Positions 1 to 11,633 of a stretch of 64,000 nucleotides of DNA are shown here, one piece after another. How positions within the stretch are numbered: the stretch's first letter is position 1; every line of letters starts with the position of its first letter. The stretch spans positions 62,001 to 126,000 of the forward strand of contig JAYWVB010000030.1 of NCBI GenBank assembly GCA_039881045.1, written 5' to 3'. Origin of the DNA: Chaetomium olivaceum (taxonomy: Eukaryota; Ascomycota; Sordariomycetes; Sordariales; Chaetomiaceae). The notes under the pieces are model-generated. The model was not told the DNA's origin, did not search any database, and was given only the letters and a program-made list of their open reading frames with translations. The position numbers and the translations under genes are program-made.

Positions 1-555
1 ACTCATATCGAGTCTTTACTCCACCCTCGCGTTTATGCCACAAGTCACCCGCTTCTCTTCTACGGCATGGCAAAGCGCGAGTTTGGGCCAGCCATTGGTG
101 CCATCGCAATCATATGGTATTTCTTCACCTCGCAGCAGCTCGTTGTTTTTTCAACCACCGACCTCGTACTCCGCGTTGTGATTGGGTCATGCTATAATCT
201 TGTAAGGAACCCCGATCGATTGACTGGGAGAGGGCTACTTTGGGTTATTCCGAGCATCTTGTTTTACTATATCCCACTCCCAGCTGTTCATCTTTGGAGC
301 ATGATGACCATGGGAGCGGACGGATGGGGCACCAGCATGAGGGCTAGTGGCGAACGCGCGCGGAGAGAAAGTTTGAAGAAAGCATGGTTTGAGACGGGCT
401 TCTTTGTTGTGTGGATGGGAATACTGGCCGGCGTTGTAGCAAAGATTCTCGGGCTCTACTTCGGTATGGTTTGGCATGAGAGGATGGCGGCGATACTGGT
501 CAGCACTGCCATGGGGGCATTCGGGGCTTGGAGCATTACAATTGGCGCATCATAG
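1..555 (+). CDS. GT2-family polysaccharide synthase, 3' end (5' truncated by window)
   Basis: The frame is open from base 1 to the TAG at 553-555, so the gene starts upstream of the window. About 184 residues are visible. They contain several hydrophobic segments (IGAIAIIWYFF, GLLWVIPSILFYYIPLP, FFVVWMGILAGVVAKI, AAILVSTAMGAFGAW) and the motif LWSMMTMGADGWGTSMR. I associate this C-terminal pattern with fungal membrane glycosyltransferases of family GT2, the hyaluronan/chitin-synthase-like polysaccharide synthases. The catalytic domain would lie upstream and is not seen, so donor and product cannot be read. The protein should sit in the plasma membrane and take part in cell-wall or capsule-like polysaccharide synthesis. 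The first ATG in the window (67) is internal, because coding similarity continues before it. No lesion is visible. Confidence 0.7.
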   Translation, partial: THIESLLHPRVYATSHPLLFYGMAKREFGPAIGAIAIIWYFFTSQQLVVFSTTDLVLRVVIGSCYNLVRNPDRLTGRGLLWVIPSILFYYIPLPAVHLWSMMTMGADGWGTSMRASGERARRESLKKAWFETGFFVVWMGILAGVVAKILGLYFGMVWHERMAAILVSTAMGAFGAWSITIGAS

Positions 556-2867
556 ACTACATATAGAGAGGACTATCTACCTTATTAATGAAATTTTGAA
601 ACAGCCTTGCCAGCAGAATCTTTGAATGTGGATTGTAACGAAGTCAACCTCCTCACGAGAGCCAGCCAAAGTTGGCAATGCCTGAAATTATAAAGCTAGA
701 GCTAGTCTTTTATTTCTTGTCTTATCTTCATTCTTATGTTCATTTCTGTTGTCTTTCCTGTCTCTTTTATTCTTCATATCTTATTTGTTTGCTATTATTT
801 TTCCTACCTCTTAGCAGATTGTTTCTCCTTCCTCCTTTTTGTTCGCTTATATAAAAGCGAAGTCATTGAAGCGAAAGCTTCAATCATGAGTCTCCTCAAT
901 GTACAATGTACATTGAGGAAGCGAAGAAGGAACGCTTCGTTTCATTTACAAGGGTTTTCCAATAGGTCTCAGGGAGCGATTGGATGCCATAGTCTGAGTG
1001 CATAATCGTGCATAATAATGCATCAGTGGCGTTGTGGCTAGCACAGCAGCTTCGCTTCACCCTTACTGATGGCATACGAAGCAGCATGGCACAGTCAGAT
1101 ACTTGTATAAGATGGCCGTCTAGGACTGCTGGCTACGGTGGGACAATGGCACCTTCGATTTGTACAAGGCATATTCCTCCCGTTTTCAAATTTGTCTGTG
1201 ATGTGATAACTTCGGTAGCTACCTCTCCATTACCCCCACGCCAAATCCAAACCGGAAGGGGTCTCTTCCTATGAACCTCACTGATTCAACAACGCTAGGA
1301 CCCGTCGCTCTGACATGGCTCTTGGTTACTACCAGTCAAGTCTACGCAAAGATTGCTAGGCTAGAAAATGGGGAAGGGGGGACTGTCTCGGAAAGCCTTC
1401 CCAACGCTCTTCGTTCGGCTTGACGGCCCGCACTCCAGGTTCCTGACATGTCATGCTTCACCTGTCAGCACAACATCCCCCGCAGTTCGTTATGTGTCTC
1501 ATGTGCAGCCAGCATCGGATCAATCTTGACTATCTCAAGCTTGATTCCGGTGGGTGGGGGGTCGCAACGGCCTTAATTAGTCCGAGTTTGTGAGGGGGAT
1601 GTGAGACAGCGCCTCCGTGCGACCATCCATTTCGCGTTAAGCCAAGCGGTATTATGGGTGTGCGCTTGGTCTCGTGGGGGTCTTCAAGAACGTCGGCGAA
1701 AATGGAAATGTCGACGAAGTTTTGAAGGAGGAAGTTGCGGACAAGAGTGTTGGGTCCAGCTCCTTGAACTTGGTATCTGCGCCGTCGGACATCCAAAGCT
1801 GCGGGCTCCACCTAAGGTACCTGAGCTTTTCCAAAGGCTCCGTCGGCCTATTCGGTTGAACCTCGCGTGACGCTGCATCACGCGGGGCACCGGGGAGAGC
1901 CCCTCATCATCCCACTAATTAGGGATTGTCCACCAGAAATCGGCCAGATCGACATGCCGTCGGCTCGCGGGCGCACTCTGGTACCTATGTACTCAAATGT
2001 TCTCCAGAGACCGGGATGCAGACTTTAAATTTTTCGTCTTAATACCCAACCTTAGGACATAACTATGCATACGCAGTAAGTTGGTTTGTGTCACTGTCGC
2101 GGCCATGACATGGAACTTCCCATGATCGGCGTTGTTCTGGAACCCCACAGTCCGCGCCTTCCGGCGACGAGTCGCTTGCCGGCGGTTTCAGGCGGCTTGC
2201 ACACCTCTCTGGCCAAAAACAGGCCGAACTCCAAAGGAACATCAAATCTTGGAAAAGAATCAATCAGCAACCCCCGGGCACGCCCCCAGGAAGAAGGCCG
2301 AGAAGAGAAATTTTACAAACAGAAGGCGGGTGAAAGAAACGTAAATTGAGGTGAGAAACTGTTCTTGTGGCTTCCGGATAACTTTCGTTTCGTTCCGATA
2401 AAATCGAGTATCGAGACCAAGAGGCCAGCCAAGCATGTTTTGCCCCTGTGGAGGTGCTGGCTTGGGTCACGATGACCATGCAACCCACCATCTCCCTAAC
2501 CAGAGTAGTAGGTATTTGTGCCACCGAATCCCCGAGTTCCGGTGCTGTAGGTGCCAAGTTCAGTTGTCGTATGTTTCTCCCTATCTTTTTCTCATCTTCA
2601 TATTCCCTAACATTTGTTTTCGGCTACAACAACATGACTCGGACCTTACCGGTGTTTTGAGGGACGACGGCGATTTCGGTGCAGACCCCAAGTTTATGCG
2701 CTAACCAACCCCGCTTACCCTCGCTTCCGTGGCCTGGCCGCCTGCCCCTCGGTCAGCCTTGCGCATCGGCCCGCCCCTCCTCAGCGACTGGCCCAAATCC
2801 ATCTCTGGTTTGCGGAACCAGCAAACTGGAAGAACTCCCACCCAACTCTGCCCTCTGAACCCCAGCC
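556..2867. other. Intergenic region, no supported gene
   Basis: About 2.3 kb between the GT2 gene and the CCCH gene. It includes a T-rich stretch (700-860), a palindrome at 893-919 and scattered GAAGCG/CGCTTC words. Short open frames here overlap on both strands and show no family signature. The CCTAAGGTACCT motif at 1811-1822 recurs in other spacers of this window. Confidence 0.6.
893..919. repeat. Perfect 12-bp inverted repeat with 3-nt spacer
   Basis: TCCTCAATGTAC (893-904), AAT, then GTACATTGAGGA (908-919) form an exact hairpin. A second inverted pair, TTCGCTT and AAGCGAA, lies at 842-861, and GAAGCG words surround both. The cluster could be a MITE remnant or a structured UTR element of the GT2 gene. 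No target-site duplication was recognised. Confidence 0.6.
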
Positions 2868-4989
2868 ATGGCAGCCTCCCACCCAAGCGAGCATCGTCAT
2901 ATGCGCAGCGGCAGCCTCAACATCCCACCGCAGGTCAGCCGCTCGAGCGGTGCGATGGGTACGATGCCCGCCGCGCGGTTCGAAGGGCCACGCAGCCCAC
3001 CGAGTGAGTCGCTGTTCCCATCTCGAATTTTCTCCCCCCCCCTCCCCGGATCTTCCGTCGACGCATCTCTTTGCACGGCATACCGGCGGCGCGCGTATCG
3101 CAGGAGCCCGCGACCTTCGTACTGACACACTTCCTCGAACTAGACACCTCGCACGTGCCCTGCAAATTCTTCCGACAAGGCGCTTGCCAGGCGGGCAATG
3201 CGTGCCCGTTTAGCCACGACCTCGGGAGCGCTGCTGAGACGGTGTGCAAGTATTTTGCAAAGGTGCGTGGCCTCGAGTTCTCTCCCAGCTCTACTTGTTC
3301 TACGATACGTGCGTGCGTCTGCCGACGCTGGCCGAGAGGCCGTTGAACACCGTCATTACTAACATCTTCCTCGCACACTACCTAGGGCAACTGCAAGTTT
3401 GGCCCGAAATGCGCCAATATACACGTACTACCCGATGGACGCCGTATCAACTACGGCAAGAACGGCGTGACGATAGGGGCGCCGCCCGGAGTTGCCCTCG
3501 GTGCTCGCGCGTGAATCCGACGACATATCACCAACCCTCAAACAGCGCATTGACCAACTCCTTTTTGCGCGCCGACCAGCTTCCCCCGTATACGTCCTCT
3601 GGGCCGTACGGCGCCCAGGATGACGCATACGGCCACCAGTTGATGGAGAACGGCCTGCCCATCATCGATACAACCTACAGCTCCAACCCGGCCTCTACCT
3701 ACGGTTCACCGCGGGACGAGGACGCAAGCCGCCTTGGGCTTGGTCTCTCCCCTGCGAACGCTAAAGGCCTCTCGGTGCTTGATGCTCCACTGCCAGCGTC
3801 CTTTGACAGTAATGGCATATCGCTGGCTGCGCGGTATGGGCCCTGGCCCGCCTCCGTGCCCTCAAAATTTGGCCTTGAATCCCCTTCGCCGTCTCTCCAC
3901 TCGGCCAGGGACGCTCGAACCTCTGAAACACTGAAACTTTTGCACACTTCCGCCTTTGGTAGCAACGAGCATCTGCCACCTGCTGCCGTTGGCGCAAACG
4001 ACGCAAACGGGTTCGGAAGCAGCCCGCCCGTGGGCTCAGCCACCCTTGGTTCGGTGCTGGGGAGCGATGAATACTTCGGGAAACGGCTCATGCACAGCAG
4101 CGCAATGCGGTACACTAAACCACGCTTGATCAGCAGCAGTGTCCCGAAGATCGACCGCGACTGGGAGGCCGAATTTATGTTTGAAGAGGATTATGTTCCG
4201 GGGGCTCTGGCAAACGAGGTGCTAACTCCAGCTGAAAAGGCGAGGAGAGGTTCGACGACCAACACGGTGCGGATGACTGACACCATGGAATCGGGGCCCG
4301 AGTCCCTGCCGATTGGAGCGACAAAATTTGGTAGCCCTTGGGTGCGAGTCCGAGTCGCTGGGGCCCCTTGTTCCAGCGCCAAAAGGAAGAAGATTTTGAC
4401 GCAGGCGGTTCTGCTCGGTCCATGAGCATGTCTCAGCCTTCGGCCATGTGGGAAGTCCGTTGAGAACTCGAGCCTGGCATCTGCTCTCACGGCCGAGATT
4501 AACCGAGAACCGGGGATAAACGGCGGGCGGCGAATCGGTCTCTGCTTTAACCCGGCAGCTTCGAGAGACTCAGGTGACGGAAGGCGGGTCTGGCAATTCC
4601 AGTCCCCATCTGCACCCGGCCGGCGTGCGGAACCAGAAATCGGGTAGTTCGGGCACGGCGAGTGCTGGCGTAATCGGCAAGGAGCGGGAGCGGGAACGAG
4701 CCACGGAGCGACATATTAGCAGCGGTTCCATTAGCTCCGCCGTGACAGGGCGCTTTACCACTCCCATTGACGAGGAAGATTCATCCTTTGTCTTCCGGAT
4801 GGAGGAAGAAGACGACCCCCAAACGCGGGCAGGAAGCGTGTTTCGGGAGGTAACCTTGGCGCCACGAGCCCTCTAAGTGCCGCCTGGAGCTACGCCAACG
4901 TTGTCGCCACCAACAGGGCCGCCACGAGCGCTTCGAACGGCAGCAAAGGCGCGTCGGGGAACAACTCCGAGACGGTTGTGGGAAGATGA
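2868..4989 (+). pseudogene. CCCH zinc-finger protein (Lee1-like), frame-disrupted
   Basis: The start at 2868 gives MAASHPSEHRHMRSGSLNI. Introns fit at 3004-3143 (GTGAGT...CTAG) and 3263-3385 (GTGCGT...CCTAG). Joining the exons yields two tandem CCCH fingers: VPCKFFRQGACQAGNACPFSH, then VCKYFAKGNCKFGPKCANIH. This is the layout of fungal Lee1-type RNA-binding proteins. Frame is lost near 3505-3512 (CGCGCGTGA gives a stop; a neighbouring frame resumes RVNPTTYHQPSNSALTNSF). It is lost again near 4425-4470 (QPSA / FGHVGSPLRT / SSLASALTAEINRE lie in different frames) and near 4850-4880. The last conserved segment, SPLSAAWSYANVVATN, ends at the TGA 4987-4989. Recognisable coding persists in every piece, so either decay is recent or the sequence has indel errors. 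The role is presumably post-transcriptional control, known only from the family. Confidence 0.7.
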
Positions 4990-5721
4990 ACCGGGCAACG
5001 TGGTTGTGGCCTTCGCGAGCAACGCATAGGGCGACCATAAAACGGCGCGATAACGACTGCATTGGGTCATGGCAACGGCGTGCATTAACCTCAGCATCCG
5101 TAAACATCATGATGGGATGTGTCCTGGGAAGATACGGCTCGGGCGTTAAATATTCCCAAAAGCGTCGACAACTCCACAGCTAGCGACGTTGTATTTCCGT
5201 ATTTTTGCTCTCAGCAGGAGAGTGTCAGGATATTCTTGTATAGACGGTTGTAATAGGCGTTTCTGGTGGGTGGATGGGGCAACTTCATTGCCGGATATAT
5301 GGGCATGGGAGGGAAACGTCTAATGCAAATAATCTCAATCCATTAAACGAGTAACACATGTGCTTGACCGTGACGTGAAAAGCATTACCTGGCTGGCATG
5401 GCTGGTTGCGGTAGGAAGCAAAAGCTCTACCAAGTACAGGAAGTCTCCCCGCAAGGCTGCAGTTCCTAGAGCCAAAACACCCTCGACTGCACGCAGTGCG
5501 GGGAAGTTTGGTGGGGAAACAATTCTTTCGTTGTCTCGTCTATCGGGGTTGGGAAATTCTCCCACGGGACACATAAATACACCCAAGCAGGCCAATCCAT
5601 GTAAACTTTGAATGATACGGCTACCCCGACTCCAACACCCTCTCTAACCGGCCGGGGAGCGGCGTGGCATGCTGCGCGTTGTTACGGTCATGATATGGTA
5701 CAGGCAAAAGGTGCAGAACGC
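4990..5721. other. Spacer between convergent genes, nothing recognised
   Basis: This 0.7-kb stretch holds the 3' flanks of the CCCH gene and of the mitochondrial ACP gene. The open frames present are short and show no family signature. Confidence 0.6.
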
Positions 5722-6568
5722 TTAGTTGGCGTCCGGCTGGCTGAGGATGTACTCGACGGCCTTGTCCACTATTCCCGGCAACAATGTTAATGTCTCAATC
5801 TGAAAAAGCCCGGCGGGTGGGAACTTACCGCTGTGGATAGTGTCGGCGTCCTTGTCGGGAATCTCGATACTGAACTCCTGTATTGGGAACCGGTTGTCAG
5901 CGCTGCCACATCATGCTACTGCCATAGCATGTCCTTGGTGGTCGTAGAGCTGAGCAAGCAGGACGGCCAAACGTACCTCCTCAATAGCCATCACGACTTC
6001 CACCGTGTCTAAGCTATCCAAGCCCAGGTCGTTGGCAAAGTGTGCGGTCTCCTTGATCTGTTCCGTCGAAGACCGGCATGTTAGATTCGGCGACCATTCG
6101 AAAGCTTGGATTCGGGGCAACCGGTTGTGGTGGTAGCACTTACGTTGCTGGGGTCGTTGACCTGGAGAAAACGAGTTAGCCTCATCGCCACATGCCGCAC
6201 AGATAAATTCTCGATTGGCCGACGTCGCGGTTCGTTCTGCAGCTTGTTCCCCGGACCAAATACCAAAAGATGCGCGGCCGAGGATGCGCGCCTTCCGATC
6301 AAGATCCAGCAATCATATTGAACAAGGAAGGCAGACGAACCTTGTCAAAGCCGGATAGGAGCTGCTTGATGCGCTCGTAAACTTCGGTCTTGTCGAGGGA
6401 GCCGCCCGAGGCGTAGCATCGCACGGCTTGCCAGGCCGCTACTTTGGGCATGAAGGTCGTTCTCGAGGCCGGGGCGATGGCCAGTCTCCTGGAGGCAACG
6501 GAGGGAAGAGGTCGAAGAGCGGTCCGCGTCGCGGCAGCGGCGGATCGGAGAATGGCGGTGCGGAGCAT
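5722..6568 (-). CDS. Mitochondrial acyl carrier protein, complex I subunit (NDUFAB1/ACPM type)
   Basis: Five exons fit: 6341-6568, 6144-6161, 5977-6057, 5829-5877 and 5722-5768, all with GT/AG borders and matching phases. The start at 6568 gives MLRTAILRSAAAATRTALRP, a basic, alanine-rich mitochondrial presequence; an in-frame Met further upstream (6646) is less likely. The carrier domain follows (VYERIKQLLSGFDKV). It contains DLGLDSLDTVEVVMAIEEE, in which the Ser of DSL carries phosphopantetheine, and ends AVEYILSQPDAN. The family serves mitochondrial type II fatty-acid (lipoic acid precursor) synthesis and is a structural subunit of NADH:ubiquinone oxidoreductase. Exon 2 is only 18 nt and encodes VNDPSN. 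The gene is intact and shares its strand with the 23-kDa complex I subunit gene 0.55 kb away. Confidence 0.95.
6144..6161 (-). other. 18-nt micro-exon of the mitochondrial ACP gene
   Basis: GTCAACGACCCCAGCAAC lies between a CCAG acceptor and a GTAAGT donor and keeps frame with both neighbouring exons. It encodes VNDPSN, which bridges helix 1 and the DLGLDSLD core. Confidence 0.8.
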
Positions 6569-7117
6569 GCTGTCGGTTGTTTCGATTTCCTGGGAGGTGT
6601 GGCCGTCGTGGGGGTGGCAATTGGGTCGACTCGACGTTGAATCCAAGGTGCAGGGGAATGGAGTGATGACGCTGCTGGTTTAACGGTTGCCGATAAATTT
6701 CTCGCCGAAAGCCAGGATGCTGGAGAGCTCGGATCGGATGCGCCAAGCTCAAAGAAGCTCGTGGTTCGTGCCCCGCCACGTGACCCAAATAGTGGGCTGG
6801 CGCAAATTCCAAGCGCAGCCGGCCCAGGGTGATCAGGCGAAATCAAAATCATCGGGAAGTCCTCCCGCCTTCCAGACTTAGGTACTTTTGCCTTTTGATA
6901 TGATGATGTTTAATCTTCATCTTTCTGCTTTTCGCCCAGCGGGTCGCAGAGTTGGGTCAGGTCAAGGTCACCTTGGACACAGTTCTCGAGAGAGCAACAA
7001 AGGAAAAGGACTGCCTTTTGCATTTGCATAAAACGGTAGTTATGTACAACTCTGTCTACCAATTTGCGGGCCCAGACTCCCAAGCCCGAACAGTCAAAAG
7101 TATCCGCACAGCCGTGG
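6569..7117. other. Spacer between the two complex I genes
   Basis: Upstream region of the ACP gene and 3' flank of the 23-kDa gene. It contains ACTTAGGTAC (6877-6886), part of a motif seen in other spacers. No gene is supported. Confidence 0.6.
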
Positions 7118-8013
7118 TTATCTGTAGGGAGCATCTGCTCTGATAGCAGCCGCCAACTCCGGTTCCCATTTGTCGCCGTTGGAGAGCAATTTCTCTGTTG
7201 CACATTAGCCACGAGATCGATAGTGTGATAGGATTAGCATCAGGTTGTACCCTTGTTGTAGAGCAGCTCCTCGCGGGTCTCGGTGGCATACTCGGCGTTG
7301 GGGGATTCAACGATAGCATCGACGGGACATGACTCCTGGCAGAAACCGCAGTAGATGCATTTTGTCATGTCAATATCGTAGCGGGTTGTCCGCCTGGAGC
7401 CGTCGGCACGCTCCTCAGCCTCGATCGTGATGGCCTGCGCGGGGCAAACGGCCTCGCACAGCTTGCAGGCAATGCATCTCTCCTCGCCCGAGGGATACCG
7501 GCGCAGAGCGTGCTCTCCCCGGAAACGGGGGGAAATGGGGCCCTATATCGGCGTCAGCGCTGCCTTGATGCAGCGGGCAACTGTGCGTCCACATCGGAAG
7601 TCCAACCGGCATTTTCCGCGGCTAGTGTCCATCCCAGCACGTCAACGCACCTTTTCAAAGGGGTAATAAATCGTGTACCTGCCACCAACCCGTTAGCGCA
7701 ACCCTGGACATATCCCAGCTCACCTAGAGAGTACCCACGGTGGCCTGAAGAATTGCTCCATCAGGATGTACATGCCCCGAAACATCTCGGTCAAAAGGAA
7801 GTACTTTCCGACCCTGTCGAATGTGCTTTCCTTTTCTTGGTCCCACGGTGTCGGCGGCTTCAAACGGAAATTCTTGGGCGGCGGGCCAGCGGGTGTCGCA
7901 TAGCCCCTCCTGGCGACCAGCATTTGCGAGGGGACTGTGCGGAAGAGGTTCGAGGGTACCCGGGCGAGGGAGATCTGGCGGGCGCCTAGCGAGACGGCAG
8001 ACGGCGCCATCAT
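7118..8013 (-). CDS. NADH:ubiquinone oxidoreductase 23-kDa subunit (NDUFS8/TYKY type)
   Basis: Four exons fit: 7739-8013, 7651-7678 (28 nt), 7251-7542 and 7118-7194. The start MMAPSAVSLGARQISLARVP is a mitochondrial presequence, with ARRGYATPAG near the likely cleavage site. Two ferredoxin motifs, CIACKLCEAVCP and CIYCGFCQESCP, each have the C-x2-C-x2-C-x3-CP pattern that holds a [4Fe-4S] cluster (N6a and N6b in complex I). FFRPPYTIYYPFEKGPISPR and the C-terminal KWEPELAAAIRADAPYR are typical. The product passes electrons towards ubiquinone in the Q-module of the inner-membrane complex. An apparent frame change near 7540 is fully explained by the intron 7543-7650, so the gene is intact. Confidence 0.96.
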
Positions 8014-8561
8014 GGTGCCGATGGTTGAGGCAGGAGGCGGGGGAGCGAGTGGACGGGTTGGGCTTGAGCGGAGTTTGATCGTTGTTGGCGAACCTTTTCG
8101 CGCAAACTTCGAGCAGGTGCGCGGAATCGGAAGTACAGCTTGAACAGTGAGTTCTACTTGGAGGTCAATTGGGTCGATCCGGCCGGCCTCGGGCGGGTTT
8201 TGTGTGGGAGGGAGAGTGGGGAGGAGGAAGGCGACTTTCTGAGCACCCGGTGGCACTTGACGTCGTCCGGCTGGGAGCTTGAAGCAAAGCTGCAATGGGT
8301 TCGAGATTTGGCGCAGGCACTCGCGATTACATTTCGAAGGAGCTGATTGGGGAGCTTGTGGCTTGACCCACAATTAATCCCGTGACTCGGTCCGGTTTCT
8401 GCCTGGCCCGTTTGCCAACCGACTGCCAAATCGGCCTTCTCAATGCATCATCATGTTGGTGTGAATGTTCAGCCAGGACTTCGTAGAATTTGTAGGGAGT
8501 AAAGGGTTCGTGTTCAAATACTGGCTCTAGCTGTTTGGGTATAATCCTCGACGCAGCAATA
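8014..8561. other. Spacer upstream of the 23-kDa subunit gene
   Basis: This 0.55-kb stretch carries the promoter side of the complex I gene and the 3' flank of the next gene. Nothing else was recognised. Confidence 0.6.
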
Positions 8562-10579
8562 TTAATTCAACATCATCCGTCCCCACGTGTTCCACCAGAC
8601 TCCGACGTTGGCAGCCACAACTAAGTCTAACATCTTCAACCCCTCGTCGTGGATAATGAGCTTCCCTAATTTGGCCCTCTTCCCGCCACTCCCTCCACCA
8701 GCGTGCTCCTTCCCGAGCCTGAGATTCATCGAGATATCATTGTCGCCATTCCCAAAGTCATCCTCTTCGTCAGATTCCTCGTCACTGGTCCTCGACCTGG
8801 GACGCAACAGTTTACTGAACTGCCCTGACAAGCCGCCCTTGGAAGTGCCATCTCGCTGAGAGGTCCGGTGGCTTGACCCATGGGGCAAACTGAATCGCAA
8901 TTCGCTCACCGGCTTCGCGCCCACTAAGACTGAGGACAGCTCGTCACTGCGTGAACGGCCCATCGCCTGCGCATCCCGGATACTCTGCGCGACTTCCCGG
9001 GGGTCGATCCCTGCATTGGCCGGGTCGAGCACGTGGCGGCACCGCAGGCTTCGACCGTCGGCACTTGTGCGGAACTCGCACCGGCCATCCCAGGGGCTCA
9101 GGAAGACGTAACCCTTTGGTTTCAACCCCGGGCCGGGGTGGGTGATCAATGTAGGCGAATGTCTGCCGTCCGCCGAATCAATTGAACCGATGGTCGACGC
9201 ACTGCCGTGCCGTGCGTGAAAGGACTTTGGCGCTGTAGAATCCTCAGGGGACCCTCCTGCCGCGTGGACGGGACTACCGGGACGCTCCCTGCGCTGGAAA
9301 GCTTTTTTGAAGTTCGACTTCCAGCCTACGCCGTACGACATGACGACCTGGCGCGTGAAGGCCTCTTCCGCGGGCTTCCAATTGGGTTGCGGTACCGGAC
9401 CTTTCCCTCCTACCGCCGAAGCAGGCTGAGAACGCTGCATTACTTGCTGAGAGAACGAATGTCCCGAGGTTGGCCGGTAGGCATCCACATCGGCCTTACT
9501 TGGCATGTCACGGTACTTGACATAACCGGACGTTTCGAGCCGGATACTGACCTTTTGCGCATGGGCCAGTAGACCGCCCATATTGTCGGGGTCCAGGGTT
9601 GGATCGGCTGTCTCCGGCGTGGGCACATTGGTCTGGAACGATGAAATCCTGCCAACGTTGCACTGCGTCCCCGACGTGGGATCTCTCCGGATCACGGTAA
9701 GCGAAAACGCCACCGAGGATGGACGAGCCCCCAACTTCCCCTGCGGCGCCGTTCTGCCTGGTTGCAATTGGGAGGGTGGTGTGGTGACACACACGGGTTG
9801 ACCGGCGGGATGCGCATTTGGCATGTCCTGCGGCGCCGTGGTGTTGGGTGCTACATCAATGCCTATATCCGGAATGATCATTGGTGCCTCTGACGCTGAT
9901 GGGCCCAATGGCTTCCTATATATCACGGCGGGCATCGGTCCGGGCCGCGGCAAGATTTCGGATGCGGCGGGCGGCCCCCCAGATCTTCGCTTGCGAAACA
10001 TCGGGTTTTCTCGGTAGCCATCGGCTTCGTTCCCAACTTGGTGCTGCAGCTCGAGGCCGGGAGATGGCGGGGCGCTCTCAGCGGCAGTGGTCCGGAGGGT
10101 TGAGCCCACCGGTGATGACACGACGCTGTCGATAGCTGCGGCGTTTTCCGGTCCTAGCGTTTTGGCTGATGTGGGCAACGGCTTTCTCGGGATCGTGCTT
10201 CTCGCGCTCTCGCTGCTGGATCGGGGCGAAGCCCCGTCCTCGGGCCGCTGGGGGGCGGCGAGCAAACGGTCCTGCGGCGCATCGAGATGGATATAGTAGA
10301 GGGCAGTGGTGATGTCTTCGCCAGTTACGTTCTTCTTCTGGGGCCTAAAGGTCGAGAGGATAATGTCTAGGCAGCGGTTGGCAGCGGTCAGCAACGCCCG
10401 TGGGTACATTTCCACTTCTCGCAACATCACGCACCTTGTGTGCCGGGCACCCGTGAGATATATAACGTAAGGGACTCGCGTACCTCGGGGTGATGGGGGT
10501 ACTGGGGCGGGTTCGCTGCCAAGTAGTTGATGGTTGAGAGAGACCTTGCTTCGGGTTGCGGCCCCGGCCTTGTCGCCAT
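8562..10579 (-). CDS. Conserved fungal protein of unknown function (WDGRCEF motif)
   Basis: The main exon (8562 to about 10420) encodes some 610 residues. A likely first exon, 10484-10579, starts MATRPGPQPEARSLSTINYL and ends HHPE before a GTACGC donor. Visible parts are an N-terminal block MYPRALLTAANRCLDIILS with VTGEDITTALYYIHLDAP, a long Pro/Ser-rich low-complexity middle, VFLSPWDGRCEFRTSADGRS with RCRHVLDP, an acidic run SDEESDEEDD, and a hydrophobic C-terminus LVVAANVGVWWNTWGRMML that could be a membrane anchor. I do not recognise a named domain. The exon 1/exon 2 junction does not join in phase with any acceptor I tried around 10414-10436. Either the start lies inside exon 2 or there is a 1-nt indel. 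It sits tail-towards the complex I genes on the same strand. Confidence 0.6.
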
Positions 10580-11449
10580 TTCCACTCCCGAGCTGCGCGC
10601 GGTAGACCGTTCCTGTGACGTTGAATTGCGGAGGCTCGAGTGTGGGGTTTGGAGTCGCGCATGGGCTGGCGCAACCAAATCCCGAAATTATTTGAGTCGT
10701 AATGGTTAAAAGTACCAGTCAAATGAGGCTCCAAACAGCGGCTGCAGTATTTTCGGCGAGGTGGCATGTTTGGTTGATCAAGTGCTCTCCGGGTTATTAT
10801 TTACTCGAATCGTGGCTGGTCCAATGTCTCAGCTCCAAGGTGCCCCGAAAAAGCCGTGTCCACCGTGACTGGTTTCTTTTGACTCCAGCCGCAAAGCCAC
10901 CCGACAATCAGAGGCCGATGACGTCGCCCGAACCGCGGGGCAGTGCGTGGCCAAAATCGTCAGCACTCCGAGGCTGTGTCGGTGATACTGTGTTTCTTTT
11001 GATCAGGTTCAATTGACGCTATTTAATCATTACTATTGGTTGTTCATCCAAAAATATTGACTCAATCTTGGTTATGGGGGAAAAGTTATCACCTGCGCCG
11101 ACCGATTGTGATCTGATAAGCGGCGTCCTCTCACCCCACCTTGACGCTTCGTTGCTCCCCAAAGCGACGCGGCGCCAAGGGGTAAGATAACTATCCGGTG
11201 GTGCATGGCTGCAGCTGCTGACTCAGCTGACCCGGTTGGTCACTCGCTGCCTCTGCGCTACCGTACGCTGTTGTTATCTGACAACATTCATACACAAATC
11301 AAGCGGGGAGAAGCTTATTATCAGCTATAGCTAAACCTGCTGTAGTACCATTAACTCACTACAAATCCCCTTGTCTGACGTGGACGCGAAGGGCCCCCGT
11401 TAGCCATAAACAGCCGCCACAGACTCCGAAGGAAAATAAGATCAAATAA
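10580..11449. other. Intergenic flank up to the Helitron end
   Basis: About 0.9 kb with no supported gene. It becomes AT-rich towards 11300-11450. Confidence 0.6.
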
Positions 11450-11470
11450 TCCTGTCCGGAGGACAATATT
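11450..11470 (+). repeat. Left terminal motif of the Helitron
   Basis: TCCTGTCCGGAGGACAATATT contains the small hairpin TGTCC-GGA-GGACA. The same sequence occurs inverted at 29683-29701 and, with changes, at 17166-17186 and 17234-17257. An A precedes the initial TC, as expected for insertion between A and T. Confidence 0.6.
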
Positions 11471-11633
11471 GCCGCCAAACTCCAAAAGAATTATTATGGT
11501 AAAGTCACGTGATTTAAATAGAAGAAAACTCTCGAAAAATCATACGATCTGCCAATTGGTCGACAGGGCTGCGGTCTCCACTATTTCTGCTATCGTGTTT
11601 TGGACGCGTAAATTGGCGGGATAAGATCAGCCC

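Noticed and set aside
7415..7612. Apparent frameshift in the 23-kDa complex I gene and a separate minus-strand ORF
   Set aside because: The intron 7543-7650 ending GATATAG restores GPISPRFRGEH in frame, so there is no lesion and the ORF is out of frame.
8562..10430. Possible Atg13 or other named autophagy protein
   Set aside because: Low-complexity middle and WDGRCEF motif only; I could not match a HORMA domain or any named signature, so it is left as unknown.
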